From NCBI RefSeq assembly GCF_005503355.1, contig NZ_SCMK01000018.1, forward strand, positions 1 through 64,000: a stretch of 64,000 nucleotides of DNA. Reading direction: 5' to 3'. This document shows, piece after piece, positions 10,925-19,534 of the stretch. Positions within the stretch are counted from its first letter, which is position 1, and each line of letters begins with the position of its first letter. The translations under genes were made by a program, and so were the position numbers. Source of the DNA: Sphingomonas sp. 1F27F7B. Its GTDB lineage: Bacteria > Pseudomonadota > Alphaproteobacteria > Sphingomonadales > Sphingomonadaceae. The notes under the pieces are model-generated. The model was given only the letters and a program-made list of their open reading frames with translations. It did no database searches and was not told the origin of the DNA.

Positions 10925-12333
10925 TCGCGGACCTGCTGATCGAACTCGGCTGGAAATCCGCGCTGGCCTGTGCCGTCGCGCTGCTTGCCAGTCAGGCATT
11001 GCGCGGACGGCCGGCGGCGCAGCGTGTGGCGGTTCTGCGTGCCGGCACGGGCGTGCTGCTGCTGCTTCCCATCCTGATCCTCACCGTGCCGGCGATCGAG
11101 ATCGCGGCGCTGCCGGCCGTTGCGGCGCCGTCCGTCTTGCCCGCCATGCCCGAGGTCGGGGCGTCGGCCGTCGTCGCGGCGCCCGTCATGCCCAAGATCG
11201 ATTGGATCGCGCTGGCGTATCTGGGCGGTGCCGCATTCGTGCTGCTGCGCCTCGCCGTCGGGCTCTTCCTGTTGCACCGCTGGACCCGCCATGCGGTGCC
11301 CGCCTCCCACCCTGTGTGGCGGGAGGTGTTCGCACGGGCCGCCGAACCCTTGAGGCGGCCCGTGCGGCTACTCGTCTCGCCTCGCATTGCCTCGCCCCTG
11401 AGCCTGGGAGTCGCGCCGGCGACGATATTGATTGACCCGGATATCGAGCAGCGCCCCGATCGTGCCGCGGCGGTGATCGCGCATGAGATCGCGCATGTCC
11501 GCCGGTTCGACTGGCTGGCGATGCTCGTGGGGCGGCTCGCGCTCGCGCTGTTCTGGTTCAACCCGTTCGCCTGGCTGCTGGTTGCCGAGCTGGCTCGCCA
11601 GACCGAGCTGGCCGCCGATGAGGAGGCGGTGAGGCATGTCGCGCGCGCGGATTACGCGCAGACGCTGCTCGCTGTCGCCGGTGGGTGCGGAGCGCATGCG
11701 GCATGCGGCATGGCGGTGACGCGCAGTGCAATGGCGCGGCGGATCCGGCGCGTGCTCGATACGGCCCCGCGCAAACCGGCGAGCGGGCTGGCATGCGCAG
11801 TGCTGATTGCCGGTATCCCGCTGGGGATCGCGCCGCTTGCCGCGATGCAGATCGTCGCGCGCCCCGCTGTCCCGGCTTCGCCGGGGGCGGAGTCCGCGGC
11901 TCGACAGACGATTCCCGAGGCGAGGCCGTTGGAGAGCTCGGTGCGGAAGCAAGCGGTCCGGGTTGCTCAGGGGCTTCCGTACCGCCGCGACAAGCCGGTG
12001 CCGCGTATGGCGCCCGTCCCCGAAGCCATGGCGATACCTCGCCAGTTCCATGCGCTGTCTGGGGCGCCGGTTCAGGTCCAGGTGCCGCCGCCGCCCGGAC
12101 CTGGCGGGTCATTCGCCGGCACGGGCGCTGCCCCGGGGGACGGCGGATCGGTGGAACAGCGGCTCGCCGTGGTGGAGCGGCTGCGCGCCGCCGCGCTGGA
12201 GTATCGCGATCGCGCCCGGACTCCCGGCCTGTCGCTGGATACCCGCAAGAGCTATCGCAACGTGTCGGCATCGCTGGCGGATGAAGCCGACAAGCTCGAG
12301 AAGCAACTGCAGCAGATAGCGGGCCGCCGCTAG
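10921..12333 (+). CDS. M56-family (BlaR1-like) membrane metallopeptidase
   Basis: This 470-residue protein probably acts as the sensor/antirepressor partner of the BlaI-like protein. It has hydrophobic segments at about residues 42-60, 96-118 and 203-222. The zinc site is HEIAH (188-192) with the downstream Glu in ELAADEEAV (about 229), as in BlaR1/MecR1. After another hydrophobic stretch (about 265-290), the C-terminal 180 residues are Pro-rich and end in a charged helix. This is shorter than, and unlike, the penicillin-binding sensor domain of true BlaR1. It therefore probably senses something other than beta-lactam, or needs a partner. The start overlaps the repressor stop (ATGA). Confidence 0.88.
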   Translation: MIADLLIELGWKSALACAVALLASQALRGRPAAQRVAVLRAGTGVLLLLPILILTVPAIEIAALPAVAAPSVLPAMPEVGASAVVAAPVMPKIDWIALAYLGGAAFVLLRLAVGLFLLHRWTRHAVPASHPVWREVFARAAEPLRRPVRLLVSPRIASPLSLGVAPATILIDPDIEQRPDRAAAVIAHEIAHVRRFDWLAMLVGRLALALFWFNPFAWLLVAELARQTELAADEEAVRHVARADYAQTLLAVAGGCGAHAACGMAVTRSAMARRIRRVLDTAPRKPASGLACAVLIAGIPLGIAPLAAMQIVARPAVPASPGAESAARQTIPEARPLESSVRKQAVRVAQGLPYRRDKPVPRMAPVPEAMAIPRQFHALSGAPVQVQVPPPPGPGGSFAGTGAAPGDGGSVEQRLAVVERLRAAALEYRDRARTPGLSLDTRKSYRNVSASLADEADKLEKQLQQIAGRR

Positions 12334-12414
12334 CCCAACCCCTCGCCACCGAACCAACGCGCGGCTTTCGCGCCACGGGGCCGGCTTGCCCGGCGACTTG
12401 AAGGGAGAATGACG

Positions 12415-12729
12415 ATGCGTTCGATCCTGTTCCTGTCCCTGTCCTTCGTTCTCATCGGCGCCTGCCCGGCGCGCCTGCCCGGCCAGGTGCAGGCGGCGGA
12501 GCCTGCGCTGCGGGTCACCTATGGCGACCTGGCGCCGGATACCAGGGCCGGCCGCGCCACCTTGCGGGAGCGGGTGGACGGTGCGGCACGCACCTATTGC
12601 CGGACGAACGACCGGGACGTCGCCCCGCAGCTAATCCGCAACAAGGCGGGATATTGCTTCGAGTCGGTGCGCCTGTCGCTGGTCGCCGAGATGCCCGACA
12701 GGGTGCGGCGCGGATATTATCGGCGCTAG
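12415..12729 (+). CDS. UrcA-family exported protein
   Basis: This protein has 104 residues from the ATG at 12415. An ATG two codons upstream is only 1-2 bases from the GGGAG site, so the second is preferred. An N-terminal signal segment (RSILFLSLSFVLIGA) is followed by the UrcA pattern: VTYGDLAPDTRAGRATL, then RVDGAARTYC and a second Cys in AGYCFESV, which may form a disulfide. UrcA proteins are small periplasmic proteins of sphingomonads and relatives with no firm biochemical role. The TAG stop shares the CTAG tetranucleotide with the stop of the convergent SDR gene. Confidence 0.75.
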   Translation: MRSILFLSLSFVLIGACPARLPGQVQAAEPALRVTYGDLAPDTRAGRATLRERVDGAARTYCRTNDRDVAPQLIRNKAGYCFESVRLSLVAEMPDRVRRGYYRR

Positions 12730-13514
12730 CCGTCGATGCTGACGCCCAGCGACGCGTTGACCAGTCCGCCGTCGACCGTGATCGTGTCGCCCACGACATA
12801 GTCGCCGGCGCGGCTGGCGAGGTAGATGGCGGCGCCCGCCATGTCCTCGTCGACGCCGATGCGCCGGGCCGGGATCGCCTTGGCGACATCGCCGCCATGG
12901 TCGCGCGCGGCCCGGTTCATCTCGCTGGCGAACGCGCCGGGGGCAATCGAAGTGACGTTGACATGGTCGCGGATCAGCCGAGCGGCCATGCGCTTGGTCA
13001 GGTAGATCAGCGCCGATTTCGAGGCGTGATAGCTGTAGGTCTCCCACGGGTTCAGCCGCTGGCCGTCGATCGAGGTGATGTTGATGACCTTGGCCGGGCG
13101 CTCGGCCGATCCGCCGGCCTTGAGCAGTTCGAAGAGCGCCTGGGTCAGGAAGAAGGGGGACTTCACGTTGAGGTCCATCACCTTGTCCCAGCCCTTTTCC
13201 GGAAAGCCTTCGAACGGCTCGCCCCAGGCCGCGCCCGCGTTGTTGACCAGGATATCGAGCCGCTCCTCGCGCTCCGCCAGCGCGGCGGCGAGCGCCTTGC
13301 AGCCGGCCACCGTCGAGACGTCCATCGGCAGGGCGATGCAGTTGGGGCCGAGCGCGGCGGCGGTTTCCTCACAGGCCTCGGCCTTGCGGGACGAGACATA
13401 GACCTTGGCGCCCTGGGCGATGTAGCCCGCGGCAATCATCCGGCCGATGCCCCGGGACCCGCCGGTGACCAGGGCAATCCGCCCGTCGAGGCGGAATAAT
13501 GTCGTGGTGTCCAT
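12726..13514 (-). CDS. Short-chain dehydrogenase/reductase (SDR)
   Basis: This 262-residue NAD(P)-dependent oxidoreductase of classical SDR type has the cofactor loop TGGSRGIG (17-24), NNAG (91-94), catalytic Ser148, and Tyr162-x3-Lys166 in YSYHASKSA. The Ser-Arg-Lys after strand 2 (VSSRKAE) suggests NADP preference. It probably reduces or oxidises a hydroxy/keto group. It lies directly downstream of the acyl-CoA dehydrogenase gene on the same strand, with a palindromic repeat between them, so an acyl-CoA or related substrate is plausible. The start at 13514 (MDTTTLFRLDGR) was chosen by homology; the open frame upstream is repeat sequence. Confidence 0.9.
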   Translation of the reverse strand: MDTTTLFRLDGRIALVTGGSRGIGRMIAAGYIAQGAKVYVSSRKAEACEETAAALGPNCIALPMDVSTVAGCKALAAALAEREERLDILVNNAGAAWGEPFEGFPEKGWDKVMDLNVKSPFFLTQALFELLKAGGSAERPAKVINITSIDGQRLNPWETYSYHASKSALIYLTKRMAARLIRDHVNVTSIAPGAFASEMNRAARDHGGDVAKAIPARRIGVDEDMAGAAIYLASRAGDYVVGDTITVDGGLVNASLGVSIDG

Positions 13515-13520
13515 TCCAAC

Positions 13521-13635
13521 TCCCTCTCTTCTCTCGCGGGGAGAGGGCCGGGGAGAGGGGCGCATCGCCACCGTCTCCTGCTGCCCTTCTCCCGGCTTCG
13601 TGTCGCTTGCCGCCCTCTCTCCTTCGGGAGGGAGA
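13521..13635. repeat. Palindromic CCCTCTC / GAGAGGG repeat
   Basis: Several C/T-rich and G/A-rich arms (for example CCCTCTC at 13523-13529 with GGAGAGGG after it, and CCCTCTCTCC...GGAGGGAG at the right end) form hairpins. It lies between the acyl-CoA dehydrogenase and SDR genes. Similar repeats occur at 18120-18143, 32724-32853 and 57165-57270. Confidence 0.6.
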
Positions 13636-13639
13636 ATTG

Positions 13640-14785
13640 TTATCCGCCGCGCTTCAGCGTTTCGCGGGCGATGATCAGCTGCTGGATCTGGCTGGTGCCT
13701 TCGTAGATCCGGAACAGCCGCACGTCGCGGTAGAGCCGCTCGATGCCGTAATCGGCGATATAGCCCGCGCCGCCGAAGATCTGCACGGCGCGGTCCGCCA
13801 CCCGGCCGACCATCTCGCTCGCGAAATATTTCGCCGCCGCGGCTTCCATCGTCGTGTTCGCGCCGGAATCCTTCGCCGCCGCGGTTTCCAGCACCAGCGC
13901 CCGTGCCGCCAGCGCCTCGGTCTTGGAATCGGCGAGCATCGCCTGGATCAGCTGGTGCTCGGCGATCGGCTTGCCGAACTGTATGCGTTCGCTTGCATAG
14001 GCGACGCAGTCGGCGATCAGCCGCTCCGCCACGCCCACACAGACCGCCGAGATGTGGAGCCGGCCGCGATCGAGGACCTGCATCGCGATGCGGAAACCCT
14101 CGCCCTCGGCGCCCAGCCGGTTGGCGACGGGAACCGGCGTGTCGTCGAACACCACGTCCGCCACGCGGGCGCCCTTCTGGCCCATCTTCTTCTCGGGTTC
14201 GCCGATGCGCACGCCCGGCAGGTCGCGCGGCACCAGGAAGGCGGATACGCCGCGGCCGCCGGGGGCATCGCCGGTACGGGCCATCACGGTGAACAGCTCG
14301 GCCTTGTCGGCATTGGTGATGAAGCGCTTGGTGCCGCTGAGGCGATAGACGTCGCCGTCGCGGACCGCCCTGGTCTTCACTGCGCCGCTGTCCGATCCGA
14401 CGTCCGGCTCGGTGAGGGCGAAGCTGGTGACGATCTCGCCGCTGGCGATGCGCGGCAGCCACTCGGCCTTCTGCTCGGTCGTGCCTGCCATCACCAGCCC
14501 CTGCGAGCCGATGCCGACATTGGTGCCGAAGCTGGAGCGGAAGGCCGGCGTGGTGCGGCCGAGCTCGATCGCGACCTTGCATTCCTCGAGCATCGTCAGC
14601 CCCAGGCCGCCATAGTCCTCGGCGATCGACAGGCCGAACAGGCCGAGCGCCTTCATCTCGCCGATCACCTCGGCGGGGATGGCGTCCGCGGCCTCCACCT
14701 CGGCTTCGAGTGGGCGCAGGCGCTCGCGCACGAAGCGGCGGATCGTATCGATCAGCGTATCGAAGGTTTCCGGGTCGAGCGCCAT
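13640..14785 (-). CDS. Acyl-CoA dehydrogenase
   Basis: This 381-residue FAD enzyme introduces a 2,3 double bond into an acyl-CoA and passes electrons to ETF. The three-domain family order is visible: N-terminal helices, a middle beta domain with SFALTEPDVGSDSGAV, and a C-terminal helical bundle. The catalytic base is Glu362 in IYEGTSQIQ. Other family landmarks are QIFGGAGYIADY and the FAD-binding RIQFGKPI. I chose ATG 14785 (MALDPETFDTLID) because family similarity starts there; the upstream open frame overlaps the promoter region. It is probably co-transcribed with the SDR downstream and divergent from the GPH-type symporter. The chain length of the substrate is not evident. Confidence 0.93.
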   Translation of the reverse strand: MALDPETFDTLIDTIRRFVRERLRPLEAEVEAADAIPAEVIGEMKALGLFGLSIAEDYGGLGLTMLEECKVAIELGRTTPAFRSSFGTNVGIGSQGLVMAGTTEQKAEWLPRIASGEIVTSFALTEPDVGSDSGAVKTRAVRDGDVYRLSGTKRFITNADKAELFTVMARTGDAPGGRGVSAFLVPRDLPGVRIGEPEKKMGQKGARVADVVFDDTPVPVANRLGAEGEGFRIAMQVLDRGRLHISAVCVGVAERLIADCVAYASERIQFGKPIAEHQLIQAMLADSKTEALAARALVLETAAAKDSGANTTMEAAAAKYFASEMVGRVADRAVQIFGGAGYIADYGIERLYRDVRLFRIYEGTSQIQQLIIARETLKRGG

Positions 14786-14936
14786 GGCCACGCGTTCCTC
14801 AGGTTCGAACCGGAACGCTATACCGACCATATGTTCTGGAGCAAGCCATACCCGATATTCCAACAGCTTGTAGTTGACCCCCGGGTTGCGGCACATATGG
14901 TGCGCGGAAAAATGGGCCAAGAGGGAGCGCAGGGGC

Positions 14937-16397
14937 ATGGACGGCAATCAGGCGACAGTGCCCCCGGTGCGGCGAATCCGTACGCCGATCATGCTCGCTT
15001 ATGGCTTCGGCACCGTGGCATACGGCGTGAAGGACTTTTGCTTCTCGACCTTCCTGCTGTTCTTCTTCAATCAGGTCCTGGGGCTCCCGGCCGCCGAAGT
15101 TGGTTTCGCGATCATGTGTGCGCTGCTGCTCGATGCGGTGGCGGATCCGGCGATCGGCTTCCTCTCGGATCGGACGCGGAGCCGCTGGGGCCGGCGCCAT
15201 CCCTGGATGTATGCTTCGGCCATTCCGATTGCGATCGGCTGGCTGCTGCTGTGGAACCCGCCTGCGCTTTCCCATGCGGGCATGCTCGCATGGGTATTCG
15301 CCATGTCGGTGCTCGTCCGCACGGCGGTCAGCGCCTATGAAGTGCCGAGCCAGGCACTGACTCCCGAGCTTTCCGCTGATTATGAGGAGCGGACGCGGAT
15401 CATGGCCTATCGCTTCCTGTTCGGCTGGGCCGGCGGGCTGGGGATGATGATTCTCGCCTATGCCTGGCTGCTCGGGCCCTCGCCGGGCCATCCCAATGGC
15501 CAGCTGGTCCGCGAGAACTATCCCGGTTTCGCGCTGGCGAGCGCGCTGATCATGGCTTTTGCCATTCTCGTCTCGGCGCTGGGAACGCATGGCGAGATCA
15601 AGCGGCTGCCCCAGTCGGAGGAGCGCGCGCGCCAGTCGCTGGGCGCCCATTTCGCAGAGCTGGGCGAGACGGTGAAGAACCGCGCCTTCCTGATCCTGAT
15701 GGCTGCCGGGCTCTGCTATTATTCGGCGCAGGGCGTGAGCTTCGCGCTGTCGAGCTATCTCTATGCTCATGTCTGGCGCTTTCAGAACCAGGATTTCACG
15801 ATCATCGCCTTCTCGTTGCTGGTCGGCGCCTTTCTCGCCTTCTTCGTCGCGCCGCGCGCTTCGCGCCGGTTCGGCAAGCCGAAGGCGGCGATGGGGCTGA
15901 TGGCGGCGGCTGCCTTCTGGGTGGCGCTGCCCTATGTGCTGCGGCTCGTCGGCCTGTTCCCGGCGCCGGGCACGACCTGGCTGCTGCCGTCGCTGTTCGC
16001 CATCTATGCGCTCAACGTCGCGTGCAGCATTTCCGCGACGATCCTCGGCGCCTCGATGATGGCCGATGTCGTCGAGCATTCCGAGATCGAGACCGGCCGG
16101 CGCAACGAAGGGGTGTTCTTCGCCGGGTCCTTCTTCATCCAGAAATGCTGCAGCGGACTGGGCATCTGGGCGACGGGCCTGTTGCTCGAGCTGGTCGCGT
16201 TCCCCGCCGCCGCCAGGCCGGGCCAGGTGCCCATGGCGACGGTGGACCGGCTGACCATCCTGTTCTTCGTCGTCTATGGCGTGCTCGCCGTCGCGGCGGC
16301 GGTCCTCTATCGCTTCTTCCCCTTCGGCAAGGCGGAGCACGAGGCGCGGATCGCGGCGCTCGCCGTCCGCAATGCGGAAATGTCCGCCGGAAGCTGA
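14937..16397 (+). CDS. MFS transporter of the glycoside-pentoside-hexuronide:cation symporter type
   Basis: This 486-residue inner-membrane protein has about 12 hydrophobic segments. The GPH signature lies in loop 2-3 as FLSDRTRSRWGRRHPWM, and a cytoplasmic Asp pair precedes it (DAVADPAIG), as in MelB-type carriers. Such proteins import sugars or glycosides with Na+ or H+. ATG 14937 is preceded by GAGGGAG at suitable distance; the open frame further upstream has no better start. No sugar catabolic genes are next to it, except the GH5 and oxidase genes 10 kb away, so the substrate is open. It is transcribed divergently from the acyl-CoA dehydrogenase. Confidence 0.88.
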   Translation: MDGNQATVPPVRRIRTPIMLAYGFGTVAYGVKDFCFSTFLLFFFNQVLGLPAAEVGFAIMCALLLDAVADPAIGFLSDRTRSRWGRRHPWMYASAIPIAIGWLLLWNPPALSHAGMLAWVFAMSVLVRTAVSAYEVPSQALTPELSADYEERTRIMAYRFLFGWAGGLGMMILAYAWLLGPSPGHPNGQLVRENYPGFALASALIMAFAILVSALGTHGEIKRLPQSEERARQSLGAHFAELGETVKNRAFLILMAAGLCYYSAQGVSFALSSYLYAHVWRFQNQDFTIIAFSLLVGAFLAFFVAPRASRRFGKPKAAMGLMAAAAFWVALPYVLRLVGLFPAPGTTWLLPSLFAIYALNVACSISATILGASMMADVVEHSEIETGRRNEGVFFAGSFFIQKCCSGLGIWATGLLLELVAFPAAARPGQVPMATVDRLTILFFVVYGVLAVAAAVLYRFFPFGKAEHEARIAALAVRNAEMSAGS

Positions 16398-16459
16398 CCT
16401 TCCGACGGACATCCTTTCCTCCCCAGGAAAGTCGAGATCGGGCACGCCGCCCCTTATCC

Positions 16460-16485
16460 GTCATCCCCGCCTGCGCGGGGATGAC
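16460..16485. repeat. Single GTCATCCCCGC hairpin
   Basis: GTCATCCCCGC (16460-16470) and GCGGGGATGAC (16475-16485) form a perfect 11-bp stem with a CTGC loop. It lies between the convergent symporter gene and the 50-residue gene. It matches the core of the larger palindromic elements at 5 kb, 19.5 kb and 27.4 kb and may also act as a terminator. Confidence 0.7.
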
Positions 16486-16504
16486 GAGGGAGGGGTTCTT
16501 CCAT

Positions 16505-16657
16505 TCAGGCCACTCGGCCCAGGCGATGATAGAGATTGGCGTATTTCGTGGACTCGGGTGCGTCCTTCACCTTTTCGAGATGCGTGGCGACCGCTTCGCG
16601 GATGAGGCGGAAATCCTCGGTCGAGAAGACGGCGCGGCTGCGCTGGGGTTCGGTCAT
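16505..16657 (-). CDS. 50-residue protein downstream of isocitrate lyase
   Basis: This small, charged, mostly helical protein (MTEPQRSRAVFSTEDFRLIR to NLYHRLGRVA) begins 23 bases after the aceA stop and has a strong ribosome binding site (AAGGAGTG). No membrane segment or known domain is seen. The spacing and strong initiation signal argue that it is real and co-expressed with isocitrate lyase. It may bind or tune the enzyme, but nothing in the sequence proves this. Confidence 0.7.
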   Translation of the reverse strand: MTEPQRSRAVFSTEDFRLIREAVATHLEKVKDAPESTKYANLYHRLGRVA

Positions 16658-16680
16658 GGCAATCACTCCTTTCTCAGGTC

Positions 16681-17967
16681 TCAGGCGGCTTGGGTGGTGA
16701 CGAACTGGGCGGCTTCGGTGCTCTCGGCGAGCGCGGTGGTGCTGCTGCTGCCGCCCGCCAGCGTGGTCGCGATCGCATCGAAATAGCCGGTGCCGACTTC
16801 GCGCTGGTGGCGCGTCGCGGTATAGCCGTTCGCCTCGGCGGCGAACTCGGCCTGTTGCAGCTCCGAATAGGCCGCCATGCCGCGATCCTTGTAGCCCCGG
16901 GCCAGCTCGAACATGCCGTAGTTCAGCTGGTGGAAGCCAGCGAGCGTGACGAACTGGAACTTGTAGCCCATCGCGCCGATCTCGCGCTGGAAGCGGGCGA
17001 TGTCGTCCTTGTCGAGATTCTTCTCCCAATTGAAGCTGGGCGAACAATTGTACGCCAGCATCTTGTTCGGGAATTCCTTCTTGATCGCCTCGGCGAAGCG
17101 GCGGGCATCGTCCATGTTGGGCTTCGAGGTCTCCCACCACAGCAGATCGGCATGCTCGGCAAAGGCGAGGCCGCGCTTGATGCAGTGATCGACGCCGGTG
17201 CCCTCCTTGAGGCGGAAGAACCCTTCCGGGGTGCGCTCGCCGGTGAGGAACTCGCGGTCGCGCTCATCGACGTCCGACGTGATCAGGCGCGCGCTCTCCG
17301 CATCGGTGCGGGCGCAGATCACCGTCGGCACGCCGGCGACGTCCGCGGCCAGCCGGGCCGCGTCGAGATTGCGGATATGCGCCTGGGTGGGGATCAGCAC
17401 CTTGCCGCCGAGGTGCCCGCACTTCTTTTCCGATGCGAGCTGGTCTTCGTAATGCACCCCGGCGGCGCCTGCGGCGATATAGGCCTTCATGATCTCGAAG
17501 CAGTTGAGCGGGCCGCCAAAGCCGGCCTCGGCATCGGCGACGATCGGCGCGAACCAGTCGCGCTGTGCGCCGCCCTCCATATGCTCGATCTGGTCGGCGC
17601 GCTGGAGCGTCGCGTTGATCCGGCGCGCCAGTTCGGGCCCCGCATTGGCGGGATAGAGCGACTGGTCGGGATACATCTGGCCGGCGGTGTTGGCATCGGC
17701 CGCGACTTGCCAGCCCGACAGGTAGATCGCCTTCAATCCGGCGCGGACCATCTGCATAGCCTGATTGCCGGAGAGCGCGCCGAGGGCGTTGATGTAATCC
17801 TCTTCCTGCAGCAGCTCCCACAGCTTGAGCGCGCCGCGGCGGGCCAGCGTGTGCTCGACCGCGAGCGAGCCGCGCAGCCGCTCGACATCTTCGGGGGCAT
17901 AGGGGCGCACGATGCCGTCGAACCGGCCGGTGGGGGCGGGGATCAGATCTTCGAAACGCGTCGGCAT
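16681..17967 (-). CDS. aceA: Isocitrate lyase
   Basis: This enzyme cleaves isocitrate to glyoxylate and succinate, the first step of the glyoxylate bypass. It is a 428-residue protein of the ICL/PEPM fold. The catalytic KKCGHLGGKV has its active Cys at residue 183. The substrate/Mg sites are in DAEAGFGG, ARTDAES and YNCSPSFNW. Length fits the short bacterial class (E. coli 434). Two ATGs are possible: 17973 directly abuts AAGGAA, while 17967 has it at normal distance, so I chose 17967 (MPTRFEDLIP). The ScfR/RamB-like regulator is divergent, and the 50-residue gene follows. Malate synthase is not in this window. Confidence 0.97.
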   Translation of the reverse strand: MPTRFEDLIPAPTGRFDGIVRPYAPEDVERLRGSLAVEHTLARRGALKLWELLQEEDYINALGALSGNQAMQMVRAGLKAIYLSGWQVAADANTAGQMYPDQSLYPANAGPELARRINATLQRADQIEHMEGGAQRDWFAPIVADAEAGFGGPLNCFEIMKAYIAAGAAGVHYEDQLASEKKCGHLGGKVLIPTQAHIRNLDAARLAADVAGVPTVICARTDAESARLITSDVDERDREFLTGERTPEGFFRLKEGTGVDHCIKRGLAFAEHADLLWWETSKPNMDDARRFAEAIKKEFPNKMLAYNCSPSFNWEKNLDKDDIARFQREIGAMGYKFQFVTLAGFHQLNYGMFELARGYKDRGMAAYSELQQAEFAAEANGYTATRHQREVGTGYFDAIATTLAGGSSSTTALAESTEAAQFVTTQAA

Positions 17968-18087
17968 TGTCATTTCCTTGACTGAATTGCTCAGCTTGTA
18001 TGGAAAGACATTGCCTCCTTTGGCGAGGGGCGGCGGGTGTCTGGCAGGGTCACGGTGTAAGTGGGGGTTTTCTTGGGTTTGAAAAGG

Positions 18088-18102
18088 TGTAAATAATTTA
18101 CA
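18088..18102. promoter_or_regulatory. Palindromic operator between aceA and the ScfR-like regulator
   Basis: TGTAAAT-A-ATTTACA is a perfect inverted repeat in a GC-rich gap. A second GGTGTAA at 18053-18059 repeats its left half (GGTGTAA at 18086-18092). Given that the divergent regulator belongs to a family controlling glyoxylate-cycle genes, this is the best candidate for its binding site; that link is inference. Confidence 0.6.
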
Positions 18103-18119
18103 AGATCGATGCGGCTTCC

Positions 18120-18143
18120 CCCTCTCCCGCAGGGGGGAGAGGG
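18120..18143. repeat. CCCTCTCCC/GGGAGAGGG hairpin in the regulator leader
   Basis: The 9-bp stem (18120-18128 with 18135-18143) lies only 14 bases before the start codon of the ScfR-like gene, so it could form in the 5' untranslated RNA and lower initiation. It resembles the cores of other C/T-rich repeats in the window. Confidence 0.55.
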
Positions 18144-18157
18144 AATAAAGGCGTGAG

Positions 18158-19534
18158 ATGGCCGAACAGAAGCTCTTTGCCGGTCATGCGGTGCGGCGGT
18201 TGCGGCGGCAGCTGGCGCTGACCCAGGCGGCGATGGCCGATGCGCTGGGCGTGTCCGCAAGTTATCTCAACCTGGTCGAGCGTAACCAGCGGCCGGTTTC
18301 AGCCACGCTGATGCTGCGGCTCGCCGAAGTCTATGATTTCGATCCGCGCAAGCTGGCCGCGGCCGAACCGGGCGGCGGGATCGAGGCGCTGCGGCGGCGG
18401 CTCGCCGATCCGATCTTCGCCGATCTCGAGATCGACCGGCAGCAGATGGAGGAATGGCTGGCCGGCGCGCCGGGCGGTGCGGAAGCGTTCGCGCGTGCCT
18501 ATGATCGGATCGGGGCCGGCGGTTCGCCGACGGAAGCGGGCGCGGGCGATCCGGCCTGGCAGGTACGTCGCGAGATCGAGCGCTGGCGCAACCATTTCGC
18601 CGATCTCGACGCCGTGGCCGAGGCGCTGGCCGACGAGTTGCGCCAGGCGGCGGGCGATCCCTATGGCGCGATGGCGGAGCGGCTGCGGGTGCGGCACCAG
18701 CTCTCGGTGCGCATCCTGCCGGCGGAAGTGATGCCCGGGCTGCTCAAGCGGCTGGACTATCATGCGCGCCAGGTGCAGCTCTCCGAACTGCTCGACGGCG
18801 CGGGGCGGACCTTCGCGTTGGCCGAGTGGCTGTCGAGCGAGGCGCGCGGGGAGATTGAGGCGCTGGTGCGCGGCGCCGGGCTCGATCGCGCGGGCGAGCG
18901 TCTCTATCGCCGGCACCTGGTGGGCTATTTCGCGGCGGCGCTGGTGATGCCCTATGGCCGGTTCCTGCGCGCCTGCGAGCAGACCGGCTATGATCTCGAC
19001 ACGCTCCAGCGCCGTTTCGGCGCGAGCTTCGAGCAGGTGGCGCACCGGCTGACCACATTGCAGCGCGTGGGCGCGCGGGGGCTGGCTTTCTTCCTGATGC
19101 GCGTGGACCGGGCGGGGCAAGTCTCCAAGCGCTTCGCGGGGGCGAGTGGCTCGCCCCTGGTCGAGGGGCCGGGCCTATGCCCCTTGTGGAACCTGACCGA
19201 GGCGTTCGGCCGCGCCGACGAGACGCTCGCGCAGCTGGTCGCGACCGAGGAGGGCGGGCGCTGGTTCACCCTGGCGCGTGCGCGGACGCCGCAGGGCGCC
19301 GGGGGTAGCAGGGCGCGCTTCGCATTGGGGATCGGCCTGGCCGCGGCCGAGGCGCGGGCGCTGGCGGCGGCGCGCGGCATCGACCTGGCGGGCGAAGCGG
19401 TGCCGGTGGGGCTGGGCTGCCGTGCCTGCACCCGGCCGGACTGCGCGCAGCGCTCCGCCCCGCCGGCCGGGCGCGCGGCGCTGGCCAATGAGCGCGAGAG
19501 CGGGGTGACGCCGTTCGGGTTCGCGGGGGACTAG
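18158..19534 (+). CDS. ScfR/RamB-type XRE regulator with peptidase M78-like domain
   Basis: This 458-residue protein has an N-terminal helix-turn-helix (about residues 8-66, with LTQAAMADALGVSASYLNLVERNQRPVS typed over two helices). A long region follows, containing an ImmA/IrrE-like domain without a clear HExxH motif. Its C-terminal Cys-rich stretch GCRACTRPDCAQR is characteristic of the short-chain fatty-acyl regulator family. Members such as RamB, MccR and ScfR control acetate, propionate and glyoxylate-cycle genes in response to acyl-CoA state. Its position divergent from aceA, with a palindrome between, supports control of isocitrate lyase. The stop codon TAG is part of the CTAG at the left end of the 201-bp repeat element. 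Confidence 0.87.
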   Translation: MAEQKLFAGHAVRRLRRQLALTQAAMADALGVSASYLNLVERNQRPVSATLMLRLAEVYDFDPRKLAAAEPGGGIEALRRRLADPIFADLEIDRQQMEEWLAGAPGGAEAFARAYDRIGAGGSPTEAGAGDPAWQVRREIERWRNHFADLDAVAEALADELRQAAGDPYGAMAERLRVRHQLSVRILPAEVMPGLLKRLDYHARQVQLSELLDGAGRTFALAEWLSSEARGEIEALVRGAGLDRAGERLYRRHLVGYFAAALVMPYGRFLRACEQTGYDLDTLQRRFGASFEQVAHRLTTLQRVGARGLAFFLMRVDRAGQVSKRFAGASGSPLVEGPGLCPLWNLTEAFGRADETLAQLVATEEGGRWFTLARARTPQGAGGSRARFALGIGLAAAEARALAAARGIDLAGEAVPVGLGCRACTRPDCAQRSAPPAGRAALANERESGVTPFGFAGD

